Of a DNA stretch of 64,000 nucleotides, positions 31,543 to 39,136 are shown piece after piece. The stretch spans positions 1,426,001 to 1,490,000 of the forward strand of contig NZ_CP083451.1 of assembly GCF_020080045.1 (NCBI RefSeq), in the 5' to 3' direction. The translations under genes and the position numbers were made by a program. How positions within the stretch are numbered: position 1 is the first letter of the stretch; each line of letters begins with the position of its first letter. The notes beneath the pieces were generated by a model. It was given only the letters and a program-made list of their open reading frames with translations, was not told where the DNA came from and did no database searches. This DNA is from Comamonas odontotermitis (GTDB lineage: Bacteria; Pseudomonadota; Gammaproteobacteria; Burkholderiales; Burkholderiaceae_C).

Positions 31543-32283
31543 TTAGAACTGTTCACTTCGCCATACAGTTAGCACCTTCCCAATCACTTGGAAGTGCTGA
31601 TTCTTCGCTGAAATGTCGTAGGGTGGATAGTCTGGGTTTTTGGAAATAATTCGGTAGACGAATCCTGGGCCTTCAAATTCAGGAACGCGCTGAACAATTT
31701 TGATGAAGCCTTCGTCGCCCACTCGGAAGAAGTAGATTCCTTCATGATTGACGGTGCGCACCCCCCGATCCACTAGTAGAGGATCTCCGGGGTTAAACAT
31801 TGGCCTCATGCTTGGCCCGAAGCCCGTGACGATGCAAAGATTCTTCAGCGAACTGTACGAAGGTACATTCAAGTGGAGCCAATCAGCACTAACGTTCCAA
31901 CTACGAATCACGCCAGGTTGATCCTTCAGAAGAAGTCGGCCGCGGCTCCCCATCCCTCCACCAGCGTCAAATTCTGTAATGACGAGGTCTCCATTCCCAG
32001 AAGGATCCTCATGCGGGGCAGGGGCAATGCTCTGCAATTCAACATTGCCTGAATGGTCCTGATCCAGCCAGCCCATAGGCTTTCCAAAAGCGGACTCAAT
32101 GCGGCGAGCAGTTTCCTTGCGCATTCCTCGTGGCTTGCCTGTCTTCGAGTCTTTGGCCCCAACCCTGAGATTGGTGAACTGAGCAGGGGACATGTCCAGG
32201 AGCTTAGCAGCGGCAGATGCCCCATTGGACTCTTCTTCAAGAGTCTTCAGGTTGTCTCGCCGGATTTGGTCTATATCACGCAT
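31543..32283 (-). CDS. phage repressor, CI/LexA-like with S24 peptidase domain
   Basis: 246 aa. The N-terminal HTH (NGASAAAKLLDMSPAQFTNL) is followed by a linker and a C-terminal S24 domain with catalytic Ser in GPSMRPMFNPGDPLLVD and Lys in GFIKIVQRVP. A probable self-cleavage region lies around TEFDAGGGMG. It should bind the GCGTWACGC sites at PL and PR to keep lysogeny and be cleaved with RecA during SOS. It is divergent from the Cro-like gene. Confidence 0.88.
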   Translation of the reverse strand: MRDIDQIRRDNLKTLEEESNGASAAAKLLDMSPAQFTNLRVGAKDSKTGKPRGMRKETARRIESAFGKPMGWLDQDHSGNVELQSIAPAPHEDPSGNGDLVITEFDAGGGMGSRGRLLLKDQPGVIRSWNVSADWLHLNVPSYSSLKNLCIVTGFGPSMRPMFNPGDPLLVDRGVRTVNHEGIYFFRVGDEGFIKIVQRVPEFEGPGFVYRIISKNPDYPPYDISAKNQHFQVIGKVLTVWRSEQF

Positions 32284-32297
32284 TCTTTAATTTCATA

Positions 32298-32375
32298 GCA
32301 CAACGCTAAAGATGTCTATGTGCGTAACGCTATTGCTATTTGTTTTGCGTTACGCTAAACTGATTCGCATGACGC
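32298..32375. promoter_or_regulatory. OR operator cluster
   Basis: Four sites: GCACAACGC (32298-32306), GCGTAACGC (32322-32330), GCGTTACGC (32347-32355) and GCATGACGC (32367-32375). The middle two are exact matches to OL; the outer two differ at two positions each. The third lies in the PR spacer and the fourth overlaps the Cro-like start codon. Leftward, TAGACA and TATGAA flank the first site and may be the repressor promoter. Confidence 0.7.
32333..32361 (+). promoter_or_regulatory. PR early promoter
   Basis: TTGCTA (32333-32338), 17-nt spacer, TAAACT (32356-32361). The spacer ends in TTTTGCGTTACGC, as in PL. The Cro-like ATG at 32369 lies about where transcription should begin, so the mRNA is probably leaderless. 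Confidence 0.75.
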
Positions 32376-32611
32376 TATCAGACTACATCAAGACTCAAGG
32401 ACGGGGCGGTTTGACATCCCTGGCTAGAACGATTGGCGCGCACGCTCCAGATTTGTCTAGGTGGGCAGCTGGAGAGCGCCCGGTCCCCATCGAGCGCTGT
32501 GTAGCTATCGAAGCGGCCACTGGCGGCGCGGTTTCGCGCATTGACTTGAAGCCCAACGACTGGCAGCTGATCTGGCCCGAACTCACCCCCAAGCAAAAGG
32601 AGGTGGCATGA
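32369..32611 (+). CDS. Cro/YdaS-like regulator
   Basis: 80 aa. MTLSDYIKTQGRGGLTSLAR then AHAPDLSRWAAGERPVPIER fits the YdaS/Cro-type helix-turn-helix family. It is the first gene from PR, divergent from the repressor, and its start codon overlaps a weak operator. There is no Shine-Dalgarno, in keeping with leaderless translation. It should favour lytic growth by repressing the repressor promoter. Confidence 0.8.
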   Translation: MTLSDYIKTQGRGGLTSLARTIGAHAPDLSRWAAGERPVPIERCVAIEAATGGAVSRIDLKPNDWQLIWPELTPKQKEVA

Positions 32612-32862
32612 CTGCATCACGCCTCCCACTTCCGATGGCATACGCAGACCCTGCATTTGATGCCTGTGTCGCAGTGGCCCTGGACACCCCTGAACTCATC
32701 GCCGAATTCGACCGACTCTATGGCGCTGACCTGACGGGCGGCAAACCCGAAGAGGGCGACATGCGTGTCTTCGTGAACTTCGTCCATCGAAGTCTGTATC
32801 TGGCTTTGCCCGACGAGTCGATCCATTCCATGCGCAAAGCGGCGCTCGCCGCTATTGCTTAA
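32608..32862 (+). CDS. phage hypothetical protein
   Basis: 84 aa: LPLPMAYADPAFDACVAVAL then MRVFVNFVHRSLYLALPDES. The start overlaps the Cro-like stop (ATGA), so it is translationally coupled. Possibly a CII-position gene, but no HTH is visible. Confidence 0.55.
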   Translation: MTASRLPLPMAYADPAFDACVAVALDTPELIAEFDRLYGADLTGGKPEEGDMRVFVNFVHRSLYLALPDESIHSMRKAALAAIA

Positions 32863-32907
32863 CCCAATTTCAACTTCGTGTTTTTTAAGAGAAAGGAAGA
32901 ACACACC

Positions 32908-33114
32908 ATGTATGCGAACCCCGTCCACATTCGTAGTGAACGATTCAATTTGTCGCTCACCCCTGCAGAGCGTCGTCTGGTTGAGGCGGTTGCCGAGTTG
33001 AACGGCACCCAGCCGTCCGTTCTCATGCGAGAGCTGGCTATCGAGGGTTTGAAGCTTTTGCATGGTTCCAAGTCTGCCGTGGTGAGCGAAGAAAAGCGAC
33101 ACGCACATGCGTAA
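32908..33114 (+). CDS. small ribbon-helix-helix-like DNA-binding protein
   Basis: 68 aa. SERFNLSLTPAERRLVEAVA followed by GTQPSVLMRELAIEGLKLLH has the strand-helix-helix pattern of Arc/MetJ proteins. AAAGGAAG lies upstream of ATG 32908. A regulator of early genes, by inference. Confidence 0.55.
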   Translation: MYANPVHIRSERFNLSLTPAERRLVEAVAELNGTQPSVLMRELAIEGLKLLHGSKSAVVSEEKRHAHA

Positions 33115-33132
33115 CCCACCAGGAACTCTCCA

Positions 33133-33339
33133 GTGCATCCAACCCATGACACCACATTTGCAGGCAATGAACTATCCGCACTAGAGGCAGAAGCAGCCGC
33201 CCAAGGGGTGACTGTCAGCGAACTAGTGAGCCGTCTCGTCTCGTCAGAGATCCAGCGCAGGTATGTCATCCCTCGACTGTCTGCTGCTCCCGTAGTGCCT
33301 TTCCCAAAGAGACGCACCCTTCCAAACACTTTCGCGTAA
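33133..33339 (+). CDS. small RHH-like protein, GTG start
   Basis: 68 aa. NELSALEAEAAAQGVTVSEL then VSRLVSSEIQRRY is the second and third element of a ribbon-helix-helix pattern like the gene before it. GGAACT lies upstream of GTG 33133. Role unknown. Confidence 0.5.
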   Translation: MHPTHDTTFAGNELSALEAEAAAQGVTVSELVSRLVSSEIQRRYVIPRLSAAPVVPFPKRRTLPNTFA

Positions 33340-33349
33340 CGGATTTGTG

Positions 33350-33523
33350 ATGAATGCCTTCACCAAGCGTAACGAATCAATCGCCACCCACTTCAAGCCA
33401 CCTCGAATCCTCAAGACAGTAGACCGCAACCCTCGATACCACGGCTACTACATCGAAAGCGGGGCTAAGGCCCAGGAATCAACCCTCAAGACCCAACGAA
33501 TTTTGAAAGGAGCACTGAGATGA
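33350..33523 (+). CDS. 57-aa basic phage protein
   Basis: MNAFTKRNESIATHFKPPRI then LKTVDRNPRYHGYYIESGAK, ending ILKGALR. The stop overlaps the ATG of the next gene (33520). It fills a gap in the coupled early operon. No family recognised. Confidence 0.5.
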   Translation: MNAFTKRNESIATHFKPPRILKTVDRNPRYHGYYIESGAKAQESTLKTQRILKGALR

Positions 33524-33792
33524 ACAACGTCCGAGTAAACGACCCAATTACTAGCGTGATGGCTGGTGAGCGTGCTGCTCGTTTTGCTGGCAAGCACTAC
33601 CCCCGAATTCTCGCTGCGCTGAATGACGAGAAGGCTCTGACTGCAGGAGAGATTGCCCAGATCACGGGAATGTCGGTAGAGCAGGTCTGTCGCCGTCTGC
33701 CCGAACTAGAGCGTGAGCGCCAGGTGCGTGTTTTGCAGTTTGAAGGCCATGACCTTATCCGTGACGGATACCGCGTATGGGAGGCCACATGA
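33520..33792 (+). CDS. winged-helix-like DNA-binding protein
   Basis: 90 aa. ALNDEKALTAGEIAQITGMS then VEQVCRRLPELERERQVRVL is a MarR/winged-helix pattern: helix, recognition helix and wing. GAAAGGAG precedes the ATG. Located just before the replication genes, it may be a helicase loader or transcription regulator. Confidence 0.55.
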   Translation: MNNVRVNDPITSVMAGERAARFAGKHYPRILAALNDEKALTAGEIAQITGMSVEQVCRRLPELERERQVRVLQFEGHDLIRDGYRVWEAT

Positions 33793-33962
33793 ACGACGAC
33801 ACAAAAGAAAAACGCCTGCGACTTCTTGCAAAGCGTGCAGGCGATTTATCTGTAGCGGCTTATCTCGGCGGCAACCGGGACAAAGCCATTTATCTCAACA
33901 AAGTGATGAAGCGGATTCTAAAGATGTTGAAGCCATTTGACAAGGGGCCAGCGAATGCGTGA
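33789..33962 (+). CDS. 57-aa basic phage protein
   Basis: MNDDTKEKRLRLLAKRAGDL then AIYLNKVMKRILKMLKPFDK. Lys/Arg-rich and helical. Start overlaps the previous stop (ATGA) and its end overlaps the replication gene by 8 nt. Confidence 0.5.
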   Translation: MNDDTKEKRLRLLAKRAGDLSVAAYLGGNRDKAIYLNKVMKRILKMLKPFDKGPANA

Positions 33963-34716
33963 TTACGGCGTTGTCTCGCCCAAGTTCTGGATCGGAGATA
34001 CCGGCAAGGCTTTGCGCGGCAATGCTGCTGCGCAGGTGCTGGCCCTGTATCTGATGACCTGCCCACACGCCAACATGATTGGTGTCTTCCACTGCCCAGT
34101 CCTCTACATGGGCCATGAAACCGGACTTGGCTTCGAAGGGGCTTCCAAGGCCCTTGCAAGCCTAATTGAGTGCGGTTTTTGCACCTATGAAGAGGCTTCT
34201 GAGACTGTTTTTGTCCATCGCATGGCTGCATTCCAGATCGGCGATGCACTGGCCCCAGCAGACAAGCGATGCAAGGGTGTTGAGCGTGAATGGCAAAACA
34301 TCACTTCCGCCACTTTGAAGGCTGCATTCTTTGCTATCTATTCAGTAGCGTTTCATCTGCCAAAAGCTGGTGAAGAAGCAAGCCCCTCGGAAGGCCCTTC
34401 CAAGCCCCATGGAAGCCAGGAACAGGAACAGGAACAGGAACATGTAGATGCTCCTTCTGCGAAGTCGCCACGGGCAACATCGCTTCGCGCTGACTGGATT
34501 CTTCCTGATGACTGGAAGTTGTGGGCAGAAAAGGAGCGACCCGATCTGGATGCGCTAGCGGTAGCCAACGTGTTCCGTGATCACTGGATTGCAAAGCCTG
34601 GAAAGGATGGCCGAAAGCTGGACTGGCAAGCAACCTGGCGAAACTGGGTGCGAAACCAGCGCGGAGGTGTCCTGCCTCGCAAGCCGCAAGGCGGCGGAAT
34701 GGGGGCTTTCGTATGA
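33955..34716 (+). CDS. phage replication protein (O-like/DnaT-like)
   Basis: 253 aa. The N-terminal half (GKALRGNAAAQVLALYLMTC, then HETGLGFEGASKALASLIEC) looks like a winged-helix origin-binding or DnaD-like domain. A Gln/Glu linker follows, encoded by a tandem repeat near 34420-34443. The C-terminal region (WILPDDWKLWAEKERPD, DWQATWRNWVRNQR) is the helicase-loader motif of O/DnaT-type proteins. It precedes a DnaB-like helicase gene. The origin may be inside the gene as in lambda, but no iterons are obvious. Confidence 0.7.
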   Translation: MRDYGVVSPKFWIGDTGKALRGNAAAQVLALYLMTCPHANMIGVFHCPVLYMGHETGLGFEGASKALASLIECGFCTYEEASETVFVHRMAAFQIGDALAPADKRCKGVEREWQNITSATLKAAFFAIYSVAFHLPKAGEEASPSEGPSKPHGSQEQEQEQEHVDAPSAKSPRATSLRADWILPDDWKLWAEKERPDLDALAVANVFRDHWIAKPGKDGRKLDWQATWRNWVRNQRGGVLPRKPQGGGMGAFV

Positions 34717-35084
34717 ATGGCATGGCCCAACTGCTGGACCTGCGCCGGAAGCGCTTCAAGCCCGCATGTGCTTACGTCTTTGACGACAACTCCTGGCTGT
34801 TCAGGGTAGAGGCGGATGAGTGGCATTCCCAGCCAAACCGCTTTGATGGTAGCCAGCTCTACGCCCACATCCAGATTGATGAAGAAGACATACCAGAGCG
34901 GATTGATTTTCGGCCATTAACCGGCTTGGAAGTCCACCTAATGGGCTATCGCAGTGACGAGCGCACTTTGCGACTTTACGAGGCAATTAAGCGCGTTGGC
35001 CCGCTGATTTTGGCAGCGCCAACCAGCACCTCAGTAATGATTTTCAAGAAAGAAACCGGCGATGAACTACATCCTAACTCCTGA
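34713..35084 (+). CDS. phage hypothetical protein between replication genes
   Basis: 123 aa: LLDLRRKRFKPACAYVFDDN then GLEVHLMGYRSDERTLRLYE. Overlaps the previous stop (ATGA) and the helicase start by 23 nt. Conservation of position suggests a replication accessory role; no motif supports it. Confidence 0.5.
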   Translation: MNGMAQLLDLRRKRFKPACAYVFDDNSWLFRVEADEWHSQPNRFDGSQLYAHIQIDEEDIPERIDFRPLTGLEVHLMGYRSDERTLRLYEAIKRVGPLILAAPTSTSVMIFKKETGDELHPNS

Positions 35085-36030
35085 TGACATTGACTTCTCC
35101 GCCTACGAAAAGGAGACAGACGCACAGCAAAAGGTCAAGCCTGCTGGTGACTATGTGCAGGAACTGATTGACCGCATCAAGTCGCCTGTGCGCCCAAACC
35201 ATCGTTACATGCCATGGGGCAAGACCTACGGCCTGTTCCAGTTCCGTCCGGGTGAGGTGACTGTGTGGGGTGGCGCAAACGGCAATGGCAAGTCAATGGT
35301 GACTGGCTTTGTGTCATTGGGCCTGCTGGCCCAGGGTGAACGCTGCTGTATCGCCTCGTTCGAGATGAAGCCCATCCGTACCTTGGAGCGCATGGCCCGC
35401 CAGTTCTCTGGCAACAACCCGCACGATCCCGCTTTTGCTGGCAGCGATGAAGCCAAGCGCGCCTTGCTAGAGCTCTATGGCCAGTTCAAGGACTGGACCG
35501 ACAACCGCCTGTGGCTCTATGACCAGCAGGGCACAGTTACCGCATCCCAGGTGTGCGCAGTTGCCCGCTATTGCGCCAAGGAGCTGGGCGTAACGCAAAT
35601 GTTCATCGACAGCCTCATGAAGTGCGTTCATGGAGAGGATGACTACAACGGCCAGAAGGCGTTTGTTGACGAGCTGACGGCTATTGCCCGTGACTACTCG
35701 ATCCACATCCACTTGGTGCACCACATCAAGAAGCCACCCAGCGAAGACCAGAAGCCCGGTAAGTACGACTTCAAAGGCACGGGGGCTATTACTGACCAGG
35801 TGGACAACGTGATCGCTGTGTGGCGCAACAAGCCCAAAGAGCGCAAGCGTGAGGCAGGCCAGCAGGTGGACGAGAACGAACCCGATTGCCTCCTGATCTG
35901 CGACAAGCAGCGCAACGGCGAGTGGGAGGGAACCATCGGCCTGTGGTTTGACAAGGAAAGCCAGCAATACCTGCCTAACCCCAATCAACGACCAATGGAA
36001 ATGTCAGTGCCCGGTGGTGCCAACTACTGA
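35062..36030 (+). CDS. DnaB/Twinkle-like replicative helicase (RecA-like ATPase)
   Basis: 322 aa, lacking the N-terminal DnaB domain. Walker A in VTVWGGANGNGKSMVT, Walker B in TQMFIDSLMK, the H4-type HIHLVHHIKKP, and AITDQVDNVIAVWRNK. Such short DnaB-like ATPases are phage replicative helicases. It follows an O-like loader gene, as in lambda O-P order. Downstream, GAGGAGCAGA begins the next gene. Confidence 0.8.
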   Translation: MNYILTPDDIDFSAYEKETDAQQKVKPAGDYVQELIDRIKSPVRPNHRYMPWGKTYGLFQFRPGEVTVWGGANGNGKSMVTGFVSLGLLAQGERCCIASFEMKPIRTLERMARQFSGNNPHDPAFAGSDEAKRALLELYGQFKDWTDNRLWLYDQQGTVTASQVCAVARYCAKELGVTQMFIDSLMKCVHGEDDYNGQKAFVDELTAIARDYSIHIHLVHHIKKPPSEDQKPGKYDFKGTGAITDQVDNVIAVWRNKPKERKREAGQQVDENEPDCLLICDKQRNGEWEGTIGLWFDKESQQYLPNPNQRPMEMSVPGGANY

Positions 36031-36041
36031 GAGGAGCAGAA

Positions 36042-36215
36042 ATGATCAAACAGCACCAAATCTACACGCTCCCAAGCGGGGCCATTGTGAAGGTCAACAG
36101 CAAGGTGGTGGGTTGCCCGGATTGGAACTGCATCTACCAAGACAAAGGGCGTCTGGGTGTGCAGATCAGCCTGAGCGCGGCATTCATCAGCAAGTTCGGG
36201 GAGGTGTGGGCGTGA
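36042..36215 (+). CDS. 57-aa phage protein
   Basis: MIKQHQIYTLPSGAIVKVNS then VVGCPDWNCIYQDKGRLGVQ. Good GAGGAG ribosome site at the right distance. The stop overlaps the next start (GTGA). Family unknown. Confidence 0.55.
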   Translation: MIKQHQIYTLPSGAIVKVNSKVVGCPDWNCIYQDKGRLGVQISLSAAFISKFGEVWA

Positions 36216-36514
36216 AACTCTCTACAGAACTACAGGAACGAAAGCGGGCATTCCAAGGCTACGGATACCTGATGGAGGCCAAAAGTGCATGGCGCTTTAT
36301 CGAATGGAGAGCTTTCAAGCGCAACGTTCTCTTTGGATGGAACTTGAGCAGAAATGGTCCGTGGGAAACCTTGAAGGCGAGCGGGACTGCAACGGTCAAC
36401 TACTTCGTAATTCAGCGGCTTCTGATGATTTCAAAAGACGGCGAATTGCTCCAGGGTTGGCAAATAGTTTTAGGGCCTTTGTTGGTCAACTTTTCTGTGA
36501 TGAAGGAGGCCTAG
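36212..36514 (+). CDS. phage hypothetical protein, GTG start
   Basis: 100 aa: MKLSTELQERKRAFQGYGYL then WRFIEWRAFKRNVLFGWNLS. GGGGAGG precedes GTG 36212. Another frame (36289-36783) overlaps it, but the shared ribosome-site logic supports two successive genes here: this one and the next at 36514. Confidence 0.5.
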   Translation: MKLSTELQERKRAFQGYGYLMEAKSAWRFIEWRAFKRNVLFGWNLSRNGPWETLKASGTATVNYFVIQRLLMISKDGELLQGWQIVLGPLLVNFSVMKEA

Positions 36515-36783
36515 TGACATGTACCCAATGCCAAGCAATTTCAAAGCACCAAGCCGACCCGGCGAAGAGATCCATGTTCAACCCAGCATGCCTGTGGTGT
36601 GGAGCAAGGGCAATCCAGTACACGCAACGGGTTCTGCTGATCGGTCGAGATGCAAAGGTTCAACGGTGCCGGGAGGTTCTGGCCAGGTGGCTGGAGTTGG
36701 GCCACTCGGAGGCAGAAATCAGGCGGCTGGCAAAGCAGGGTGCATGGGCTGTAGAGCCTGCAAACCGAGTAACTAAGAAGTAG
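36514..36783 (+). CDS. phage zinc-binding protein (CxxC...CxxC), GTG start
   Basis: 89 aa: VTCTQCQAISKHQ, then FNPACLWCGARAIQY, two CxxC pairs. LARWLELGHSEAEIRRLAKQ follows. AAGGAGG lies eight bases before GTG 36514, which shares a base with the previous stop (TAGTG). I recall similar Cys-rich proteins in this position in Burkholderiales phages. Function unknown. Confidence 0.6.
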   Translation: MTCTQCQAISKHQADPAKRSMFNPACLWCGARAIQYTQRVLLIGRDAKVQRCREVLARWLELGHSEAEIRRLAKQGAWAVEPANRVTKK

Positions 36784-36793
36784 GGGGTTGGCT

Positions 36794-36985
36794 GTGACTG
36801 ACTTTTCTGTACGCCCGTCGCATGGGAATCAATCTTCTGACGTGCTCTGCTGCACGGTATCTGCGCCTCAAGTGGCGGACATACCAGTAGCAATCACTTT
36901 GGAGCCAGCCGAAAGCCAGAGCCACATAGAAGGCGGCTACCCAGCTATTGAATCCACTCTTCGCAGTAAGGAAGCCAATGACTGA
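36794..36985 (+). CDS. phage hypothetical protein, GTG start
   Basis: 63 aa: VTDFSVRPSHGNQSSDVLCC then ITLEPAESQSHIEGGYPAIE. Stop overlaps the ATG at 36978. On the opposite strand a 106-codon frame (36773-37093) with hydrophobic character also exists, so assignment is uncertain. Confidence 0.4.
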   Translation: MTDFSVRPSHGNQSSDVLCCTVSAPQVADIPVAITLEPAESQSHIEGGYPAIESTLRSKEAND

Positions 36986-37208
36986 TCCCAGAACAATCAC
37001 TGACCTCAGCCAGAACTTCAATAAGGCGATGGTCAAGAAGCGCCGCTGGCGGTACAGCCGGAATTTATTGAATGCTATAGGCGCGATCTTCATTTTGGTT
37101 GGGATGGCCTGTGAGGGCGCTCTAAGTCTGTTGATTGGCGTCGGATTCGTCTGCTGGACTGCGGCAGCCTACATCGAGACAAATTGTATTGGAGACCGAA
37201 AGAAATGA
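36978..37208 (+). CDS. small membrane protein
   Basis: 76 aa. Basic N-terminal region (NKAMVKKRRWRYSRNLLN) then hydrophobic segments AIGAIFILVGMACEGALSL and IGVGFVCWTAAAYI. Start overlaps the previous gene and its end overlaps the next ATG. Function unknown. Confidence 0.5.
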   Translation: MTDPRTITDLSQNFNKAMVKKRRWRYSRNLLNAIGAIFILVGMACEGALSLLIGVGFVCWTAAAYIETNCIGDRKK

Positions 37209-37516
37209 GCGCACTAGATACCCAGATCGGCGGCGATCACTATAAAGATATGGCAATCCAGCCAATGGAGTACAGCATGGCAAACAAGCTGGATGCATGC
37301 CAGCACACAGCCATCAAATACATCACCCGTTTCCGTGAAAAGGGCGGTATTCAGGACCTGGAGAAAGCCAAGCATGTGATTGACATGTTGATCGAATTCG
37401 AGCGCAACGCAGAAGACGAGGGTGTCAAAACTTGGCCTCCACTCACTGAGGGCATCTTGAAGGGCAAGCCAGGTATCGAGTTTGAGGTGCGAGAAGTGGT
37501 AGGCCAGCATGACTGA
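37205..37516 (+). CDS. DUF3310 protein (phage nucleotide-kinase-like annotation)
   Basis: 103 aa. IGGDHYKDMAIQPMEYSMAN then TAIKYITRFREKGGIQDLEKAKHV in pieces is the DUF3310 pattern (GGDHYk, IQP, aIKYi.R...K.G..DL.KA). Common in phage early or replication modules, often annotated as a nucleotide kinase without proof. Confidence 0.8.
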   Translation: MSALDTQIGGDHYKDMAIQPMEYSMANKLDACQHTAIKYITRFREKGGIQDLEKAKHVIDMLIEFERNAEDEGVKTWPPLTEGILKGKPGIEFEVREVVGQHD

Positions 37517-37940
37517 GCGCATCAGCCTATCCCTGTGGGAGCCTGTGCAGGCTAAGCAGGCGGTAAATCACATCTGGAATACGGCCAAGGCGCTAATGCT
37601 GGCAGGCCATAGATTGGTGATCACTCTGGCGCCAGAGACGCGGACGCAAGCGCAGAACCGCCTGATGTGGCCCTTGCTCACTGCGTACTCCAAGCAACTG
37701 CAATGGCCTATCAATGGGCGCTTGGTCTACATGACGCCGGATGAGTGGAAAGATGTTCTGAGTGCTGCATTCAAGGGCGAGACGGTGCGCCTTGCAATGG
37801 GCCTGGATGGCGGAGTGGTGATGCTGGGCCTGCGTACCAGCAAATTCAGCAAGAAGCAGTTTGCAGAGTGGATTGAGTTTTTGTACTCGACCGCTGCGGC
37901 GCGTGGTGTCGATCTACCGGCATGGGAGGGTGAAGAGTGA
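37509..37940 (+). CDS. NinB-like recombination protein (Orf family)
   Basis: 143 aa. LEPV-type opening SLWEPVQAKQAVNHIW, then VITLAPETRTQAQNRLMWPL and KQLQWPINGRLVYMTPDEWK identify the NinB/lambda Orf family, recombination mediators that help load annealing proteins. Followed directly by NinG, as in lambda's nin region. Confidence 0.85.
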   Translation: MTERISLSLWEPVQAKQAVNHIWNTAKALMLAGHRLVITLAPETRTQAQNRLMWPLLTAYSKQLQWPINGRLVYMTPDEWKDVLSAAFKGETVRLAMGLDGGVVMLGLRTSKFSKKQFAEWIEFLYSTAAARGVDLPAWEGEE

Positions 37941-38482
37941 AGCCCTTCAGCCCTAAGCCCCGCCAGTGCAAGGCCTGCCCGCAAACCTTTGTGCCGGTCC
38001 GCCCGATGCAGACGGTCTGCTCGCCACGCTGCGCGGTGAAGAAGGTGCGCCAGGACAAAGCAGAGGAGCGCGCAAAGGTCAAGACGCGCAAGGAGAAGAG
38101 CCTGACGCCATCTCAGCGCCGGGCTCGCGCCCAAGTGGAGGTGAATGCATACGTTCGGCTGCGCGATGCCGACTTGCCATGCATCTCCTGTGGTCGATTC
38201 CATGAAGGTCAATGGCACGCTGGGCATTACAGAAGCCGTGGCGCTGCTATCAATCTCGCGCTTGATCCCCGCAATATCCACAAGCAGTGCCAGCCATGCA
38301 ACACCCACTTGCATGGGAACGCCATCGCCTACCGCGCTGGGCTTGTAGAGCGGTACGGGCTTGCATTTGTGGAGGAGCTGGAGGCGGACAACACTCCGCG
38401 CCACTACACCGATGCTGATTTCGACGCCATCCGGGATGAATACAGAGCAAAGACGAACCAATTGAAGAAAGAGAGATTGTGA
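37937..38482 (+). CDS. NinG/Rap-like recombination endonuclease
   Basis: 181 aa, GTG start overlapping the NinB stop. CKACPQTFVPVRPMQTVCSPRCAVKK is a zinc-finger opening seen in pieces; LPCISCGRFHEGQWHAGHY and CQPCNTHLHGNAIAYR carry the NinG core. Rap/NinG cleaves branched recombination intermediates. Confidence 0.85.
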   Translation: MKPFSPKPRQCKACPQTFVPVRPMQTVCSPRCAVKKVRQDKAEERAKVKTRKEKSLTPSQRRARAQVEVNAYVRLRDADLPCISCGRFHEGQWHAGHYRSRGAAINLALDPRNIHKQCQPCNTHLHGNAIAYRAGLVERYGLAFVEELEADNTPRHYTDADFDAIRDEYRAKTNQLKKERL

Positions 38483-39114
38483 TGGCTGAAATTATTACGA
38501 CGCAAGAGCGCTATGCCGCCGCAACTCAATCGTCAAGCCTGCGAGTGCAGGGGGAGAACATTCCGGGCGATGCTGACTATCTGATTGCAGCCGGATGGTG
38601 CAAATCTCGCTTTGGTGCTGCCTTGATGCGGTTGCAGGCTGAATGGGACGGTGCCGAGCGCTGGGGCATCAAGGTTCCTGTGAAGCCCACAAGGAGAGCA
38701 ATCATCTCCGAAGCCCAGGTCACCATCAAAAAAGGGATCCGCAAGATCACAACTGAAAGTATGGAGGCGGCGCGGAAAAAGCTGGAGAAGCGCTATGAGA
38801 CTGAATTGGGCAAGGTGATGAGGGCTCTCAAATCCCTGCCGGAAGTTGCCCAAAGCCTGCAGATCAGATTGCTTATGGATGGGCATTCTGCTGATTTGGC
38901 TGCTCCTTTGCTGTTGCATTGGCTTGATCCTCAGTGCAAGGCGTGCCATGGAACAGGTCTACAGGCCCAATCGGAGCGAGGTTGCGGCAAGTGTCGAGAG
39001 CATCCAGGCCTGGCAACCACTCCTGGAGACGAGATCGGCAAAGAGATCATTTCGTTTCTGAATGGGTGCGCGAGTAGGGCAAGCGGAGAAACGAGAAGCT
39101 ATTGCAAGCATTGA
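38482..39114 (+). CDS. zinc-finger phage protein in the position of antiterminator Q
   Basis: 210 aa, starting ATG 38482 (TGATG with the NinG stop). The C-terminal part has a DnaJ-type CxxCxGxG cluster: CKACHGTG followed by GCGKCREHPG. The middle is helical (MEAARKKLEKRYETELGKVM). It is the last gene of the early operon before the non-coding region and late genes, where Q-type antiterminators lie, some of which carry zinc-finger inserts. The assignment as Q is inference from position. Confidence 0.5.
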   Translation: MAEIITTQERYAAATQSSSLRVQGENIPGDADYLIAAGWCKSRFGAALMRLQAEWDGAERWGIKVPVKPTRRAIISEAQVTIKKGIRKITTESMEAARKKLEKRYETELGKVMRALKSLPEVAQSLQIRLLMDGHSADLAAPLLLHWLDPQCKACHGTGLQAQSERGCGKCREHPGLATTPGDEIGKEIISFLNGCASRASGETRSYCKH

Positions 39115-39130
39115 CAAGGTGTGGTAGCAT
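39102..39130 (+). promoter_or_regulatory. promoter of the large non-coding RNA
   Basis: TTGCAA (39102-39107), 17-nt spacer, extended -10 TGGTAGCAT with TAGCAT at 39125-39130. A perfect TTGACA at 39111-39116 also lies here and may add a second start. Transcription should begin near 39137, after the stop of the upstream gene. Confidence 0.65.
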
Positions 39131-39136
39131 GCGCAC

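Noticed and set aside
36289..36513. N-terminal extension of the CxxC protein at 36514
   Set aside because: AAGGAGG before GTG 36514 and coupling to the stop of 36212-36514 favour the short form; the extension overlaps a frame with its own good ribosome site.
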